The notes under the pieces are model-generated. The model saw only the letters and a program-made list of their open reading frames with translations. It had not been told where the DNA came from and searched no databases. 64,000 bases of DNA from Parafrankia sp041008525 (GTDB lineage Bacteria > Actinomycetota > Actinomycetes > Frankiales > Frankiaceae), in contig NZ_JBFLUG010000005.1 of the NCBI RefSeq assembly GCF_041008525.1, positions 72,471 through 136,470 of the forward strand, written 5' to 3'. The position numbers were made by a program, and so were the translations under genes. Within the stretch, counting starts at the first letter, position 1; each line of letters opens with the position of its first letter. Below are positions 47,633 through 55,938 of this stretch, one piece after another.

Positions 47633-48166
47633 TCAGCGAGGCGAAGCGGCCTCGAAAGCAGCCTTCAGCTGTTCGCGACACGCTCGCCGAACGATGCTCC
47701 TCAGCTGTTCTGTGGCTCGACCCCAGTCGGCATCCCATTCCTCCTCGAGGAGGTACAACGAGCCCAGAGGCGGACTCGTCACGGACTCGTCAAACCAGGG
47801 ATCAGCGATCTCATAGACCTTGCCGACCAGCCATCGCTCGGTAGCAAGACCGTCAGCCATCAGCCGGGCAGCCGCGGTGAAGGCCGTCATCGCGGCCGCC
47901 CGGCGGCAGGAGCACTCCGCTGCCCCGATGTCAATATGCAGCGGGCCGCATTCGAGCAGCGCCGCTTCGACGAGATCGCGAACGCTGGCAGGATCCTTCC
48001 CACTGAGCCCGGCGAGTTCGGTGAGAGCCTCACCCCCGTAGCCAGCGGCAAGCCAGTGCGCGGCCCAGAACGGAACCCGCTCCGTCGGCAGGTCTCCGAG
48101 AATCAGCCATGCCGCGACCAGATCCGGGGACGGGACTGCTGCGCCAAGATCGATCATCGGATCCAT
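47633..48166 (-). CDS. Hypothetical protein coupled to the Clp-N protein
   Basis: Not recognised. A 177-residue, acidic, mostly helical protein from ATG 48164-48166 with a Cys pair in GAAECSCRRAAAM. Trp-rich stretches (PFWAAHWLAAG, EEEWDADWGRATEQ) suggest a compact helical repeat fold. Its start is one base after the stop of the upstream Clp-N gene, so both are made together and may act together. Confidence 0.6.
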   Translation of the reverse strand: MDPMIDLGAAVPSPDLVAAWLILGDLPTERVPFWAAHWLAAGYGGEALTELAGLSGKDPASVRDLVEAALLECGPLHIDIGAAECSCRRAAAMTAFTAAARLMADGLATERWLVGKVYEIADPWFDESVTSPPLGSLYLLEEEWDADWGRATEQLRSIVRRACREQLKAAFEAASPR

Positions 48167-48167
48167 C

Positions 48168-48860
48168 TCAGCTGGCCCCGCCCTGCTTCACCTCAGCGAG
48201 AAGCTCATGGAGGTCAATTCCCTCCTCCGCATGCACCCGGCACCGGGTGTTCTCCACGTCCCCTGGGAAGTAGTTGAAGGCCCACCGCCATTCGGACCCG
48301 GGCGGATGACGTTCGCGCAGCAGAGCGAGGAACGGTTCGACGAGCCCGACGACGTCGATGTGGTGCTGGCCGCGCCAGGGATGGTGCTGGGGCGCCCCGG
48401 CCTCAGGGACCCGTGCGCCCCGTCGCCGGAGTTCCGCGACGATCGCCTCCGCCGAGGTACCGAGGTCTACGAGCAGCCCGCCGACGAGGTTCGCATCCGC
48501 GTAGAGCACGGCGAGAAGCCAGTGCTCAAGTTCGGTCTCCTGGTGACCCCACGCGAACGCCAGGCCTTCCGCCCGCCCCTTGACCTCATGCGCGCTGGGG
48601 CCGAGGTACAGCACTCCACCTCTGTCGCGCCCCGCCTGCTCCGGGAAGTATCCGAGCTGCTCGGACCGCATCCGGACACGCTCGGCGAGAACGGCGCGGA
48701 TGCGCTCAGGAGTGACGCCGAGCTCAGCCAACACATCGCGGACCCCGGAGGCCTCGGCCGCGAGGGTCAGCAGAATATCGACTCCGTCGACGGAACTGCC
48801 ACCGAGCTGCTGGACCTGTGTAAACGCATGCTGAATGACGGTCACGGATGTCCGGTCCAT
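48168..48860 (-). CDS. Stand-alone Clp N-terminal domain protein
   Basis: A 230-residue protein from ATG 48858-48860. Residues 1-60 and about 85-150 look like the two helical repeats of the ClpA/ClpC N-domain: VIQHAFTQVQQLGGSSVDGVDILLTLA and ELEHWLLAVLYADANLVGGLLVDLG. No AAA+ ATPase follows. The C-terminal 75 residues are a separate Trp/His-containing part ending EEGIDLHELLAEVKQGG. Isolated Clp-N proteins can be ClpC adaptors or decoys; that role here is inferred. It is the first gene of a two-gene unit. Confidence 0.68.
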   Translation of the reverse strand: MDRTSVTVIQHAFTQVQQLGGSSVDGVDILLTLAAEASGVRDVLAELGVTPERIRAVLAERVRMRSEQLGYFPEQAGRDRGGVLYLGPSAHEVKGRAEGLAFAWGHQETELEHWLLAVLYADANLVGGLLVDLGTSAEAIVAELRRRGARVPEAGAPQHHPWRGQHHIDVVGLVEPFLALLRERHPPGSEWRWAFNYFPGDVENTRCRVHAEEGIDLHELLAEVKQGGAS

Positions 48861-48969
48861 AGAAGCACGCTACCGTATTTTCGTTCTTCTATCTGTTCGC
48901 GAGTTCGTCGATCCACCCGCTGTCCTTGCATCCATCTGTCCCTGTATCGCGAAGGGCTCCGGTCTGCCG

Positions 48970-49167
48970 ATGGCGACTCTGATCCGCGCCCTCGACTCCG
49001 GCATCAGGAAGGAGTACAGCGTCTTTCGCCTGGTCGGTCTGGACGACGTCGCGATCATGGTCGGTTCGTCGGAACGCACCGAGCCGCGGCACACCCTGCA
49101 CCCGGCCGACTTCCCGACCAACGCCGGTCAGGCGTCACCGGGAATGGCGCTGCGCACCTGGCTGTGA
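48970..49167 (+). CDS. Possible small or remnant coding sequence
   Basis: An open frame of 65 codons from ATG 48970 shows the strong G/C third-position bias of real genes here (VFRLVGLDDVAIMVGSSE and PADFPTNAGQASPG). No family is recognised and no ribosome site is seen, so it may be the tail of a decayed gene. Confidence 0.3.
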   Translation: MATLIRALDSGIRKEYSVFRLVGLDDVAIMVGSSERTEPRHTLHPADFPTNAGQASPGMALRTWL

Positions 49168-49261
49168 CCGGACCCCCGGGAACTGGGCGCCACCCCGGCC
49201 GGCGCGCTGCGGACCGAGCTCGCATGCGGGGCCCGGGATGCCCTCAGCCGCACCGGCACCG

Positions 49262-49286
49262 GCATATATCGATCGTCGGTATATGC
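49262..49286. promoter_or_regulatory. Inverted-repeat operator of the PadR-like gene
   Basis: GCATATA at 49262-49268 and TATATGC at 49280-49286 are perfect reverse complements with 11 bases between. The right arm contains a TATATG -10-like hexamer and the GTG start lies 8 bases after it, so transcription may begin at the start codon (leaderless). AT-rich palindromes over the promoter are typical PadR autoregulatory sites. Confidence 0.6.
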
Positions 49287-49293
49287 TGGTGAA

Positions 49294-49638
49294 GTGGGTA
49301 TCGAGGACATCCGCGAGCCGACCTTCCTGGTCCTCGCGGCACTCGCTGACGGGGCCAAACACGGGTACGCGGTGATTCGGGAGGTCAAGGCCATCTCCGA
49401 CAGCCGGGTGACGCTGCGGGCGGGCACCCTCTACGCCGCTCTCGGCCGGCTGGCCGACCAGGGGCTGGTGCGCCAGAGCGGCGAGGAGGTGGTCGACGGG
49501 CGGCTCCGGCGCTACTACGACCTCACCGACGCCGGCGTCGAGGTTCTTGCCGCGCAGGCCGCCCGCCTGCGACAGAACGCCGCCGAGGCCGACCGCCGAC
49601 TTCGCACACGGGCTCGTCCAGTGCAGGCACCGGCATGA
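49294..49638 (+). CDS. PadR-family transcriptional regulator
   Basis: Winged-helix repressor of 114 residues from GTG 49294. The PadR pattern is clear: IREPTFLVLAALADGAKHGYAVIREV, TLYAALGRLADQGLVRQS and GRLRRYYDLTDAGVEVLAAQ. The short C-terminal helix gives a PadR-s1-type protein. It overlaps the next membrane gene by four bases (ATGA), and the palindrome upstream suggests autorepression of both. Confidence 0.92.
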   Translation: MGIEDIREPTFLVLAALADGAKHGYAVIREVKAISDSRVTLRAGTLYAALGRLADQGLVRQSGEEVVDGRLRRYYDLTDAGVEVLAAQAARLRQNAAEADRRLRTRARPVQAPA

Positions 49639-50750
49639 CGGCCCCGCGGCTCGAGATCGTCTACCGCCGCCTGCTGAGGTGCTACCCACCCAGGTGGCAG
49701 CAGCAGCACGCGGACGAGGTCGTCGCCACGCTCCTGGACGTCGCCGACGCGGAGGGACGCACCAGACCGAGTCCCGGCGAAGCCGCGAACCTGCTCGCCC
49801 ATGGCCTCGCCGCCAGGTTCGGCGCCTCGCTGGGCCTGCTGCCCGAAACGGTACGGAACCGCGTCGCGGCCCTGGCGTTCGCTTCCGTCGCCACACTCTC
49901 CTGCACCCTTTTCGTCGTGGCCGAGGTGCTGCCCGGGCCGTTGCCGGTCGACAGGGGTTACCGGCGGGACGGGTCTGGTCTGAGCTTCGGCCCGTTCGTC
50001 ACCATGGGCGCGGCCCTCTATCCCCTGCCGGTCCTCGCCTTCGTCGCGGCCGCGGCGAAGGCCCGCCGCGTCGCCCGCGCCATGCTGGGGCTCACCTGCC
50101 TCGCGGTCCTCACGATTCTTGTGGTGCCGCTGGCCACTCCTTCGATGGACGCCGAACGGCCGCAGTTGTATCTGCTCGTCGTGCTGGGCCTGCTGGCAGT
50201 GCTGGCGGCGGGCGGATACTCGGCGGGAGTTTCCCGCCGCGACCTGTTCGGCGCCGTGGCGCTACACGGCCTGCTCCTCGCGGGTGCGACAGCTCTCAGC
50301 GTGTCGTTGTTCCGCCGGGCCCACCCCGGTGCCCACTGGAACTGGCCTCTTCACGCCTATCGTGGCTACGGCGGCCTGCTCGACACCGTCGAGATGATCG
50401 TGCCGGCCGTCGTCGCTGTCGGGGCTCTCCTCGCGACCGCGGCCAGCGTGCGGCGACCCGGCTGGATCGTGGCAGTCTTCGCCATCAGCGGAATCTGGTC
50501 GCTTCTCCCGATCGCGGATTCGATCCGCTACGGCCGCTGGTCCTGGGAGAACACCTACGCCGGGCTCGGATTCCTGTTCGTCTTCGGGCTCATCGCCCTG
50601 GCGGCGGTCGTCGATCTCTTCCGCGCGGCCGGGCTGAAGGTCGTGCGGACCTCGGATCTGCCGCACAACACTTCTGGCTCACCGGCCCGGGCCGAGCCGA
50701 ACACCTTCACCACGAGGTCGACGCTGCCGGGCCCGCCGCCAGCACCGTAA
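49635..50750 (+). CDS. Membrane protein partnered with PadR regulator
   Basis: A 371-residue integral membrane protein. The N-terminal 60 residues are cytoplasmic and start LEIVYRRLLRCYPPRWQQQHADEV, a stretch common in membrane proteins encoded beside PadR genes. About nine hydrophobic segments follow (for example LYLLVVLGLLAVLAAGG). Function is unknown; such proteins are thought to be stress or drug-response partners. The last 72 bases overlap the 3' end of the convergent lnt gene. Confidence 0.7.
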   Translation: MTAPRLEIVYRRLLRCYPPRWQQQHADEVVATLLDVADAEGRTRPSPGEAANLLAHGLAARFGASLGLLPETVRNRVAALAFASVATLSCTLFVVAEVLPGPLPVDRGYRRDGSGLSFGPFVTMGAALYPLPVLAFVAAAAKARRVARAMLGLTCLAVLTILVVPLATPSMDAERPQLYLLVVLGLLAVLAAGGYSAGVSRRDLFGAVALHGLLLAGATALSVSLFRRAHPGAHWNWPLHAYRGYGGLLDTVEMIVPAVVAVGALLATAASVRRPGWIVAVFAISGIWSLLPIADSIRYGRWSWENTYAGLGFLFVFGLIALAAVVDLFRAAGLKVVRTSDLPHNTSGSPARAEPNTFTTRSTLPGPPPAP

Positions 50751-52430
50751 AGCCCTGGCCTCGTCACTCGAACAACGCGATCGGTACCGGCGGAGTGCCC
50801 GCACCGCGGCACCGAGTGCGACGGCCGCGACGACGGCGAGCGAGCCGCGCGGTACCCAGTCGCCGAGGCAGCCGTACAGGGTGCGGGTCGCACCGGCCAG
50901 CGGCAGGTCGACGACGTAGGCGCCGCGCTCGTCCGTGCCCAGGCGGAACAGCTGCCGGCCCGAGGCGTCGAAGGCAGTGGACACGCCGGTCAGCGTGGCG
51001 TGCAGGACGGGCCGCCCCGACTCCACCGCCCGCAGCGCAGCCAGGCTCGCATGCTGGTCGGGTGCCCAGCTGTCCTGGAATGTCGAGGTGGCCGACTGGA
51101 CGACGATCACATCCGCGCCGTCGTTCGCCAGATGGCGGGCCAGGTCCGGGAAGGCCGACTCGAAGCAGACCAACGGACCGAGCCGGACCGTCCTGCCGTT
51201 CAGTTCCCCTGCGTCGAGCACGGTGAGCCGGTCACCCCTGCGGCGGTTCTCGGCGGCCGCCTCGGTCACTGCGGTCAGCCAGCCGAGGACGGGACGCAGC
51301 GGGATGTACTCCCCGAAGGGCACCAGCCGCATCTTGTCGTACCGCCCGCGCGGGCCGTCCGGGCCGACCAGTACCGCCGACTTGTAGATCCCCCCGCCCC
51401 CGTCGTCGGGGCTGGCGTCCTCGCCGGCACGACGCGCGTCGGTGTTGACCAGGATCTGGACACCGAGCGCACGGGACAGCTCCTCGATCTGGCGCAGCCG
51501 TGCCTGATCATCGACGAGGTCGAACCCGACGCTGCTCTCCCCCCACACGACCAGGTCGACTCCGGCGCCGGCCAGGGTCCTGGTGGCCCCCACACCGTCG
51601 GTGAACCGCGCGTCGGCACCGTGGACGACGCCTGGCTGGACGACGCCGACAGTAAGCGTGCCGGTGGTGGTCGGGGTGGGGATGGCCGCCGCGCATGCCA
51701 CCATCGTGGTGACGAGGAGGCCGGCGGCGAGCGCGGGGCCGGCCCGCCGCCAGTCCCGGGACGGTCCCCGCCGCGGCGACCGCGCGCCTGGCATGACCGC
51801 GGCGGCCACCAGCAGGTTGACGGCGGCGAGCAGGAAGCTCAGCAGCCATGCCCCGCCGACGGCGGCCAGCGGCAGGACCGGTCGGGCATTCCACTGGCTG
51901 GCACCGAGCAGCGCCCAGGGCCCGCCAAAGCCCTCCCACGACCGGACGAACTCGCCGACCACCCAGACAGACGGGACGACCAGCACCCAGCCGAGACGGC
52001 ACACCCCGGGCAGGCGGGGGGGCAGTCGCGGGCGCAGCGCCGTCCAGACCAGGACGCCCCACGGCATCCAGGTGGCGCCGAGCGCCAAACCGAGGACGAC
52101 GAGAAACGGACCGGTGGTGGGCGCCAGCCAGTAACAGGTCGCCACAAAGAACCCGGTGCCGCTGCACCAGGCACGGATCGCGGCCTCCCGCCAGCCGACA
52201 GCTGCCACGATCACCAGGGTTGCCGGCACCAGTCCGACGAGACCGACCGGCCACGCCGACGGCACGGGGAACGCCACCGCGGGCACCGCCCCGAACAACG
52301 CGGACAGCACCCGGTACCGCCACCTGGCCCGCCGGGTCGGCACCAGCCACGCATGCTCGCCCGCGCCGCCGCGGGCTGCCTGGTCAGGAGCCGCGCCGAC
52401 GGGCACGGGGCGGCCGGTGCCGTTGGCCAT
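50679..52430 (-). CDS. lnt: Apolipoprotein N-acyltransferase
   Basis: Membrane enzyme that N-acylates the lipoprotein N-terminal cysteine, the final maturation step after Lgt and signal peptidase II. It has 583 residues from ATG 52428-52430. About eight hydrophobic segments precede a nitrilase-type domain with the triad Glu (VVWGESSVGFD), Lys (RYDKMRLVPFGEYIP) and Cys (LVCFESAFPDL). An Arg-rich C-terminal tail of about 30 residues (RARQRRPRGEG) lies in the overlap with the convergent membrane gene. Lgt is encoded 34 kb away in this window. Confidence 0.93.
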   Translation of the reverse strand: MANGTGRPVPVGAAPDQAARGGAGEHAWLVPTRRARWRYRVLSALFGAVPAVAFPVPSAWPVGLVGLVPATLVIVAAVGWREAAIRAWCSGTGFFVATCYWLAPTTGPFLVVLGLALGATWMPWGVLVWTALRPRLPPRLPGVCRLGWVLVVPSVWVVGEFVRSWEGFGGPWALLGASQWNARPVLPLAAVGGAWLLSFLLAAVNLLVAAAVMPGARSPRRGPSRDWRRAGPALAAGLLVTTMVACAAAIPTPTTTGTLTVGVVQPGVVHGADARFTDGVGATRTLAGAGVDLVVWGESSVGFDLVDDQARLRQIEELSRALGVQILVNTDARRAGEDASPDDGGGGIYKSAVLVGPDGPRGRYDKMRLVPFGEYIPLRPVLGWLTAVTEAAAENRRRGDRLTVLDAGELNGRTVRLGPLVCFESAFPDLARHLANDGADVIVVQSATSTFQDSWAPDQHASLAALRAVESGRPVLHATLTGVSTAFDASGRQLFRLGTDERGAYVVDLPLAGATRTLYGCLGDWVPRGSLAVVAAVALGAAVRALRRYRSRCSSDEARALRCWRRARQRRPRGEGVRLGPGR

Positions 52431-52759
52431 ATCTCGATGATGCTGCCTGGTCCGGCGACGTGCGCCCGCAGAAGCCGTCCGGCCCTCCCTCGCCGCACGA
52501 TGTGAGTTCGGCTTGCCTGACGGCATCAGCTGGCCTCACCACGGCCGACTCCCCCACCCTCCACCACTGGCTGACCCACGCCAGTGGGAGCGTCAGCGTG
52601 CCGGCCCGGCGGCGCATCGGCCCGGCGGCCCATCAGCCCGGCGGCGCATCAGCCCGGCGGCGCACCAGCCGGTCCCCGGGACGTCCGCGGCGCCGTGGTT
52701 GGGTCTCACCATGGCTGATCGTCGCCGCCTGGGCGTTGCGACCTGATGGGAGGTGGTTC
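52431..52759. other. Intergenic region between lnt and the acetyltransferase gene
   Basis: No gene is supported. It contains a four-copy 16-base tandem repeat and, at the right, the ribosome site GGGAGG (52748-52753) of the next gene. Confidence 0.5.
52605..52668. repeat. Four-copy 16-base tandem repeat
   Basis: Units at 52605, 52621, 52637 and 52653 follow the pattern CCCGGCGGCGCATCAG with one or two changes each. It lies in the gap upstream of the acetyltransferase. Confidence 0.75.
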
Positions 52760-53404
52760 GTGATGGTGGACGTCCCCGCCGATCCAACCGTGGTACACCC
52801 GGTACCCGGGCAGCCGCGGGTGGTGCTGCTGAAACCGCTGTGCACCTCCCCGCTGATCGAGGTCGGCGAGTTCACCTACTACGACGACCCCGACAACCCG
52901 ACAGCGTTCGAGACCCGCAACGTGCTCTACCACTACGGACCGGAGAAGCTGGTCATCGGCCGGTTCTGCGCACTGGGCGCGGGCGTGCGCTTCATCATGA
53001 ACGGCGCGAACCACCGCCTGGACGGCCCGTCGACCTTCCCGTTCCCGATCATGGGCGGATCCTGGGCCGACCACTTCGACCTCATCACCGGTCTGCCCGG
53101 CCGCGGCGACACCGTGGTCGGCAACGACGTCTGGTTCGGGTACCGCGCCCTGGTGATGCCCGGCGTCCGCATCGGCCACGGCGCGATCATCGGATCCGGC
53201 TCGGTCGTCGTGGACGACGTCCCCGACTACGGCGTGGTCGGCGGCAACCCGGCACGACTCCTCCGCCTCCGCCACAGCGAGGCGGACGTCACCCGTCTCC
53301 TGGCACTGGCCTGGTGGGACTGGCCGATCGAGCACATCACCCGCCACATCCGCACGATCATGGCTGGCACCATCGACGACCTCGAGGCCGCGGCCCCTGG
53401 CTGA
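52760..53404 (+). CDS. CatB/Vat-related hexapeptide O-acetyltransferase
   Basis: Left-handed beta-helix acetyltransferase of 214 residues from GTG 52760 (GGGAGG six bases upstream; ATG 52763 is the alternative). It has GEFTYYDDPDN at the N-terminus, the catalytic-His loop MNGANHRLDGPSTFPF, and hexapeptide repeats GDTVVGNDVWFGYRALVMPGVRIGHGAIIGSGSV, then GNPARLLRLRH. This is the xenobiotic acetyltransferase group that includes streptogramin A and chloramphenicol CatB enzymes, but most members are not proven resistance genes. It lies alone, downstream of a tandem repeat. Confidence 0.88.
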   Translation: MMVDVPADPTVVHPVPGQPRVVLLKPLCTSPLIEVGEFTYYDDPDNPTAFETRNVLYHYGPEKLVIGRFCALGAGVRFIMNGANHRLDGPSTFPFPIMGGSWADHFDLITGLPGRGDTVVGNDVWFGYRALVMPGVRIGHGAIIGSGSVVVDDVPDYGVVGGNPARLLRLRHSEADVTRLLALAWWDWPIEHITRHIRTIMAGTIDDLEAAAPG

Positions 53405-53528
53405 GATCGGGTCACCGCCAGTTCCTCTCGCCAGCGAGAGCCGCTCAGGATCTTCGGTTGGATGCGCCGGCCCTTCCGAGCCAGGCGAGCCAGTGAGTGG
53501 ATCGGCGTTGACGGACGCATCAGGATGG

Positions 53529-54254
53529 TCAGGAGAAAACAACACCAACCAGAATATGGATCACGAGCAGCACGACAAGGCCAAGAACAATTTCTCTTCG
53601 ATGTGCCCGAACACAGGGCAACCTGACGTTGGGGATCCTCCTCCTGATCTCCCGGATCTTCGTGCGCCCGGGGGGTTGAAAGACCGGGATGCCGAGATAA
53701 TGCAGGACTCGACACAGGTGATCGACATCAAGGAGGGTGGTACTTACACAGGGCGCGGGCGCCGCCGAGTACCGAGGGAGAACCAGACGTTTCCGCGTCC
53801 GCATGATGGTTCCGGTGTCGACTATAACGGCACTCGCGACGTCCACCCAGGGTACCCTGACCTCCTTGGCACGCCAGCTGATGTGGACGAAGTTCTCGTC
53901 GTTGACGATAACGCGTTCGTTGAGAAACTTTCTCCACGCCAGAAGAATCGCGAGAAGAAAAGTGCCGCCGGCCACAGCCAGCTCGATTTTCACACCGAAG
54001 CCAGGAACGGGGAACACCTGGGTGACAGAAAACAGAAGCAGCCACAAGAAGCCGTAGCGGTGGACGAGCTCCTTGAAACTCTCACTCCTGGGTCTGAGCT
54101 CGAGTACCTCGCCGAGCGAATGGCGCTGCGGTCGCGACCTGAGGGGCGCCTCCGCGGGCCAGCCCTCGTAAGGTGACGACGTTGGCGGCAGCTGAGGTGT
54201 TGGGGGAATTCTCCTCCGCGCCCGCGGACCTTCGTCGTTCGCCGCGCGACTCAT
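53529..54254 (-). CDS. Membrane protein with PH-like domain, uncharacterised
   Basis: A 241-residue protein from ATG 54252-54254 (MSRAANDEGPRARRR), with GGGAG six bases upstream. Two hydrophobic hairpin helices at about 65-105 (YGFLWLLLFSVTQVFPV, GGTFLLAILLAW) are followed by a beta-rich part FLNERVIVNDENFVHISWRAKEVRVPW, like a bacterial PH domain. A C-terminal membrane helix (IVLGLVVLLVIHILVGVVF) ends the chain. No family could be named. Confidence 0.6.
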   Translation of the reverse strand: MSRAANDEGPRARRRIPPTPQLPPTSSPYEGWPAEAPLRSRPQRHSLGEVLELRPRSESFKELVHRYGFLWLLLFSVTQVFPVPGFGVKIELAVAGGTFLLAILLAWRKFLNERVIVNDENFVHISWRAKEVRVPWVDVASAVIVDTGTIMRTRKRLVLPRYSAAPAPCVSTTLLDVDHLCRVLHYLGIPVFQPPGRTKIREIRRRIPNVRLPCVRAHRREIVLGLVVLLVIHILVGVVFS

Positions 54255-54465
54255 GCCACATCTCCCGCCACAGACCCCCGCATGCATACCGGACCACCGG
54301 AGTCTCATCGTGGCAGAAGTACTCCAGGCAGGTTCCGGAGGACCGGCCGGGGTGACCAGACCCGTGAACTGAACTCAGGTGGCCTGCACCCCCGACGGGC
54401 TGACTGGATGACGACCCCAGGTCAGCCACCCACGCTCACACGATTGGCGCCGGTACCGTCGATCA

Positions 54466-54921
54466 GTGGACAGGATCGAGTTCCGGCTGGAGACCGAGCC
54501 GTTTCCGACCGGCGAGGCGCTGGCGGTCTGCCCGTACGTGAACGGCGTCGGCCTCAGGGAACTCGCCCGTGCCGTCGAGCTGTCGTCCGCCGAGGCCGAC
54601 GGCCAGCCCGACCTCGCCGGCAGCTACGCCGGTCTTCGCGACCCGGGTATCCGCTGGCCCAGCCGTCACTTCCTCGGCGAGCCGGCCGTGACATGGTTCG
54701 GAGACGGCGACACCGTCCTGCTGGGCTGCGTCTGCGGTGACGCCGGCTGCTGGCCGTTGACAGCGCGCGTCAACGTCACCGACGACGCCGTCACCTGGCG
54801 CGACTTCCGAACCGGCCACCGCGGCTGGGACCTCGGCGACCTCGGCCCGTTCCGTTTCGACGCGCTCGCCTACAGGAGCGCTCTCCGGAGCACTCGACAG
54901 GAAGCTGCTGACACGACATGA
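54466..54921 (+). CDS. Hypothetical soluble protein
   Basis: A 151-residue protein from GTG 54466 (VDRIEFRLETEPFPTGEAL). Visible features are a Cys cluster (LGCVCGDAGCWPLTARVNV) that could bind metal, and an acidic strand-rich C-terminus TWRDFRTGHRGWDLGDLGPF. The size and the CVCGDAGC motif resemble small actinobacterial hypotheticals often found beside toxin-antitoxin genes. No function is given. Confidence 0.6.
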   Translation: MDRIEFRLETEPFPTGEALAVCPYVNGVGLRELARAVELSSAEADGQPDLAGSYAGLRDPGIRWPSRHFLGEPAVTWFGDGDTVLLGCVCGDAGCWPLTARVNVTDDAVTWRDFRTGHRGWDLGDLGPFRFDALAYRSALRSTRQEAADTT

Positions 54922-55121
54922 CGTTTCCCATGGCCGCCGATCACGGCCGGTTCCATCCCGGCGCCCGCCTGTTCGGCCGGTCCGTCGACGGGACGATGCG
55001 TGTTCTGCTCGAAGGCGGACCCGCCGCGGCCCAGAGGCACGCGAAACCGTCGATCGAGCCGAGGCATCGACCAGGACCTGGACGACATGGACGATCTCGC
55101 CGCGAGGTGGCGCTGCTGATG

Positions 55122-55134
55122 GGACGGACCGTCC
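55122..55134. promoter_or_regulatory. Palindromic operator of the toxin-antitoxin promoter
   Basis: GGACGGACCGTCC is a perfect palindrome about a central A. It lies directly before a TATGAT -10 hexamer (55135-55140), and the antitoxin ATG at 55148 begins seven bases after the hexamer. This is the geometry of a leaderless, autorepressed toxin-antitoxin promoter. Confidence 0.55.
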
Positions 55135-55147
55135 TATGATGCGTAGC

Positions 55148-55381
55148 ATGCCGAATCTGAGCGTGTCGGTTCGCGAGGCCACCCTGCAGGACGCCCGGAC
55201 GCAGGCTGAAGCTGCCGGGCTCACCCTGTCGGCCTGGGTCGACAAGACCCTGACCGAGGCCGTCTGGACGGCCCGGTTCGCTCGGCAGCAGCAGCGCAAC
55301 GCAGCGCTCGGCGTCACCTCCGAGGCCCTCGACGCCGAGTTCTCCCGCATGGAGGAGTTGCGCCGCCGTGCAGCAGGGTGA
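55148..55381 (+). CDS. Antitoxin of MazF/PemK-type module
   Basis: A 77-residue antitoxin from ATG 55148 (MPNLSVSVREATLQDARTQ). The N-terminal strand followed by AAGLTLSAWVDKTLTEAV resembles a ribbon-helix-helix DNA-binding domain. The C-terminal helix RFARQQQRNAALGVTSEALDAEF would wrap the toxin. An earlier in-frame ATG at 55136 is possible. It overlaps the toxin start by 14 bases and should repress its own promoter. Confidence 0.8.
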   Translation: MPNLSVSVREATLQDARTQAEAAGLTLSAWVDKTLTEAVWTARFARQQQRNAALGVTSEALDAEFSRMEELRRRAAG

Positions 55382-55670
55382 GGTCTGGGCACGCGCGGAC
55401 GCGCCAGCCCACGCCCTGATCGTTTCAGCCGACCTGTACAACCGGGCGGGTACGGGCCGGGTCGTGATGTGCCCGGTCATCCCGGGTGAACCCCTGCCCC
55501 ACGACGACTACGCCGCCGACGCCGGGATCACCACCCCGATCAGAGGCACGATCCTGCCCGAACTCGTCGCGTGGATACCGGTCTCCGGCCTGTCCCACCT
55601 GCTCGGCCCCATCCCCTCCGACGCGTGGCGGCGAGTCGACCAGATCCTGCGCCGGATCCTCGGGCACTGA
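55368..55670 (+). CDS. MazF/PemK-family mRNA interferase toxin
   Basis: A 100-residue toxin from GTG 55368 (VQQGEVWARADAPAHALIVS). The fold motifs are QQGEVWARAD, NRAGTGRVVMCPVIPG and TPIRGTILPELVAWIPVSGL, where basic and Ser/Thr residues form the ribonuclease site. Length is normal for the family. It is expressed with the overlapping antitoxin upstream. The cleavage sequence is unknown. Confidence 0.84.
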   Translation: MQQGEVWARADAPAHALIVSADLYNRAGTGRVVMCPVIPGEPLPHDDYAADAGITTPIRGTILPELVAWIPVSGLSHLLGPIPSDAWRRVDQILRRILGH

Positions 55671-55938
55671 GGCCAGCAAGCAGCGACGTCTTCGGTCAGG
55701 TGCGCGTGCTGGCACCCGCGTCGGACTGCTGTCGCACCTCCGCCCCTGCATACCGAGTCGCTGCGAGAAGTAAGAACTCTGGCTTTTCGGGCCGGCTGAG
55801 CGCCTCCCCTTTGCGGACCACACCGCCGGAGGCCGGCCTCGCGAGCAGCTGCTATCGATCTTCGACGGCCGGTAGCCATGGCGTCAGGGCGCGGGGAACT
55901 GCCGTTAGGATCACGCACGTGTCGGGGCACATGGATGG

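Larger units (their letters stand above)
48861..49293. other. Intergenic region between the Clp-N gene and padR-like gene
   Basis: It holds one possible short coding remnant (48970-49167) and, at the right, the PadR operator. Nothing else is supported. Confidence 0.4.

Noticed and set aside
52760..53404. Calling this a streptogramin or chloramphenicol resistance gene
   Set aside because: The xenobiotic acetyltransferase group includes many non-resistance enzymes, and no resistance context is present.
53493..54176. A 227-codon plus-strand open frame opposite the PH-like membrane protein
   Set aside because: The minus-strand gene has a ribosome site and membrane helices; the plus reading is featureless.
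54918..55139. A short plus-strand frame between the hypothetical gene and the antitoxin
   Set aside because: It overlaps the upstream gene's end, has an Arg/His-rich tail and no family or ribosome-site support.
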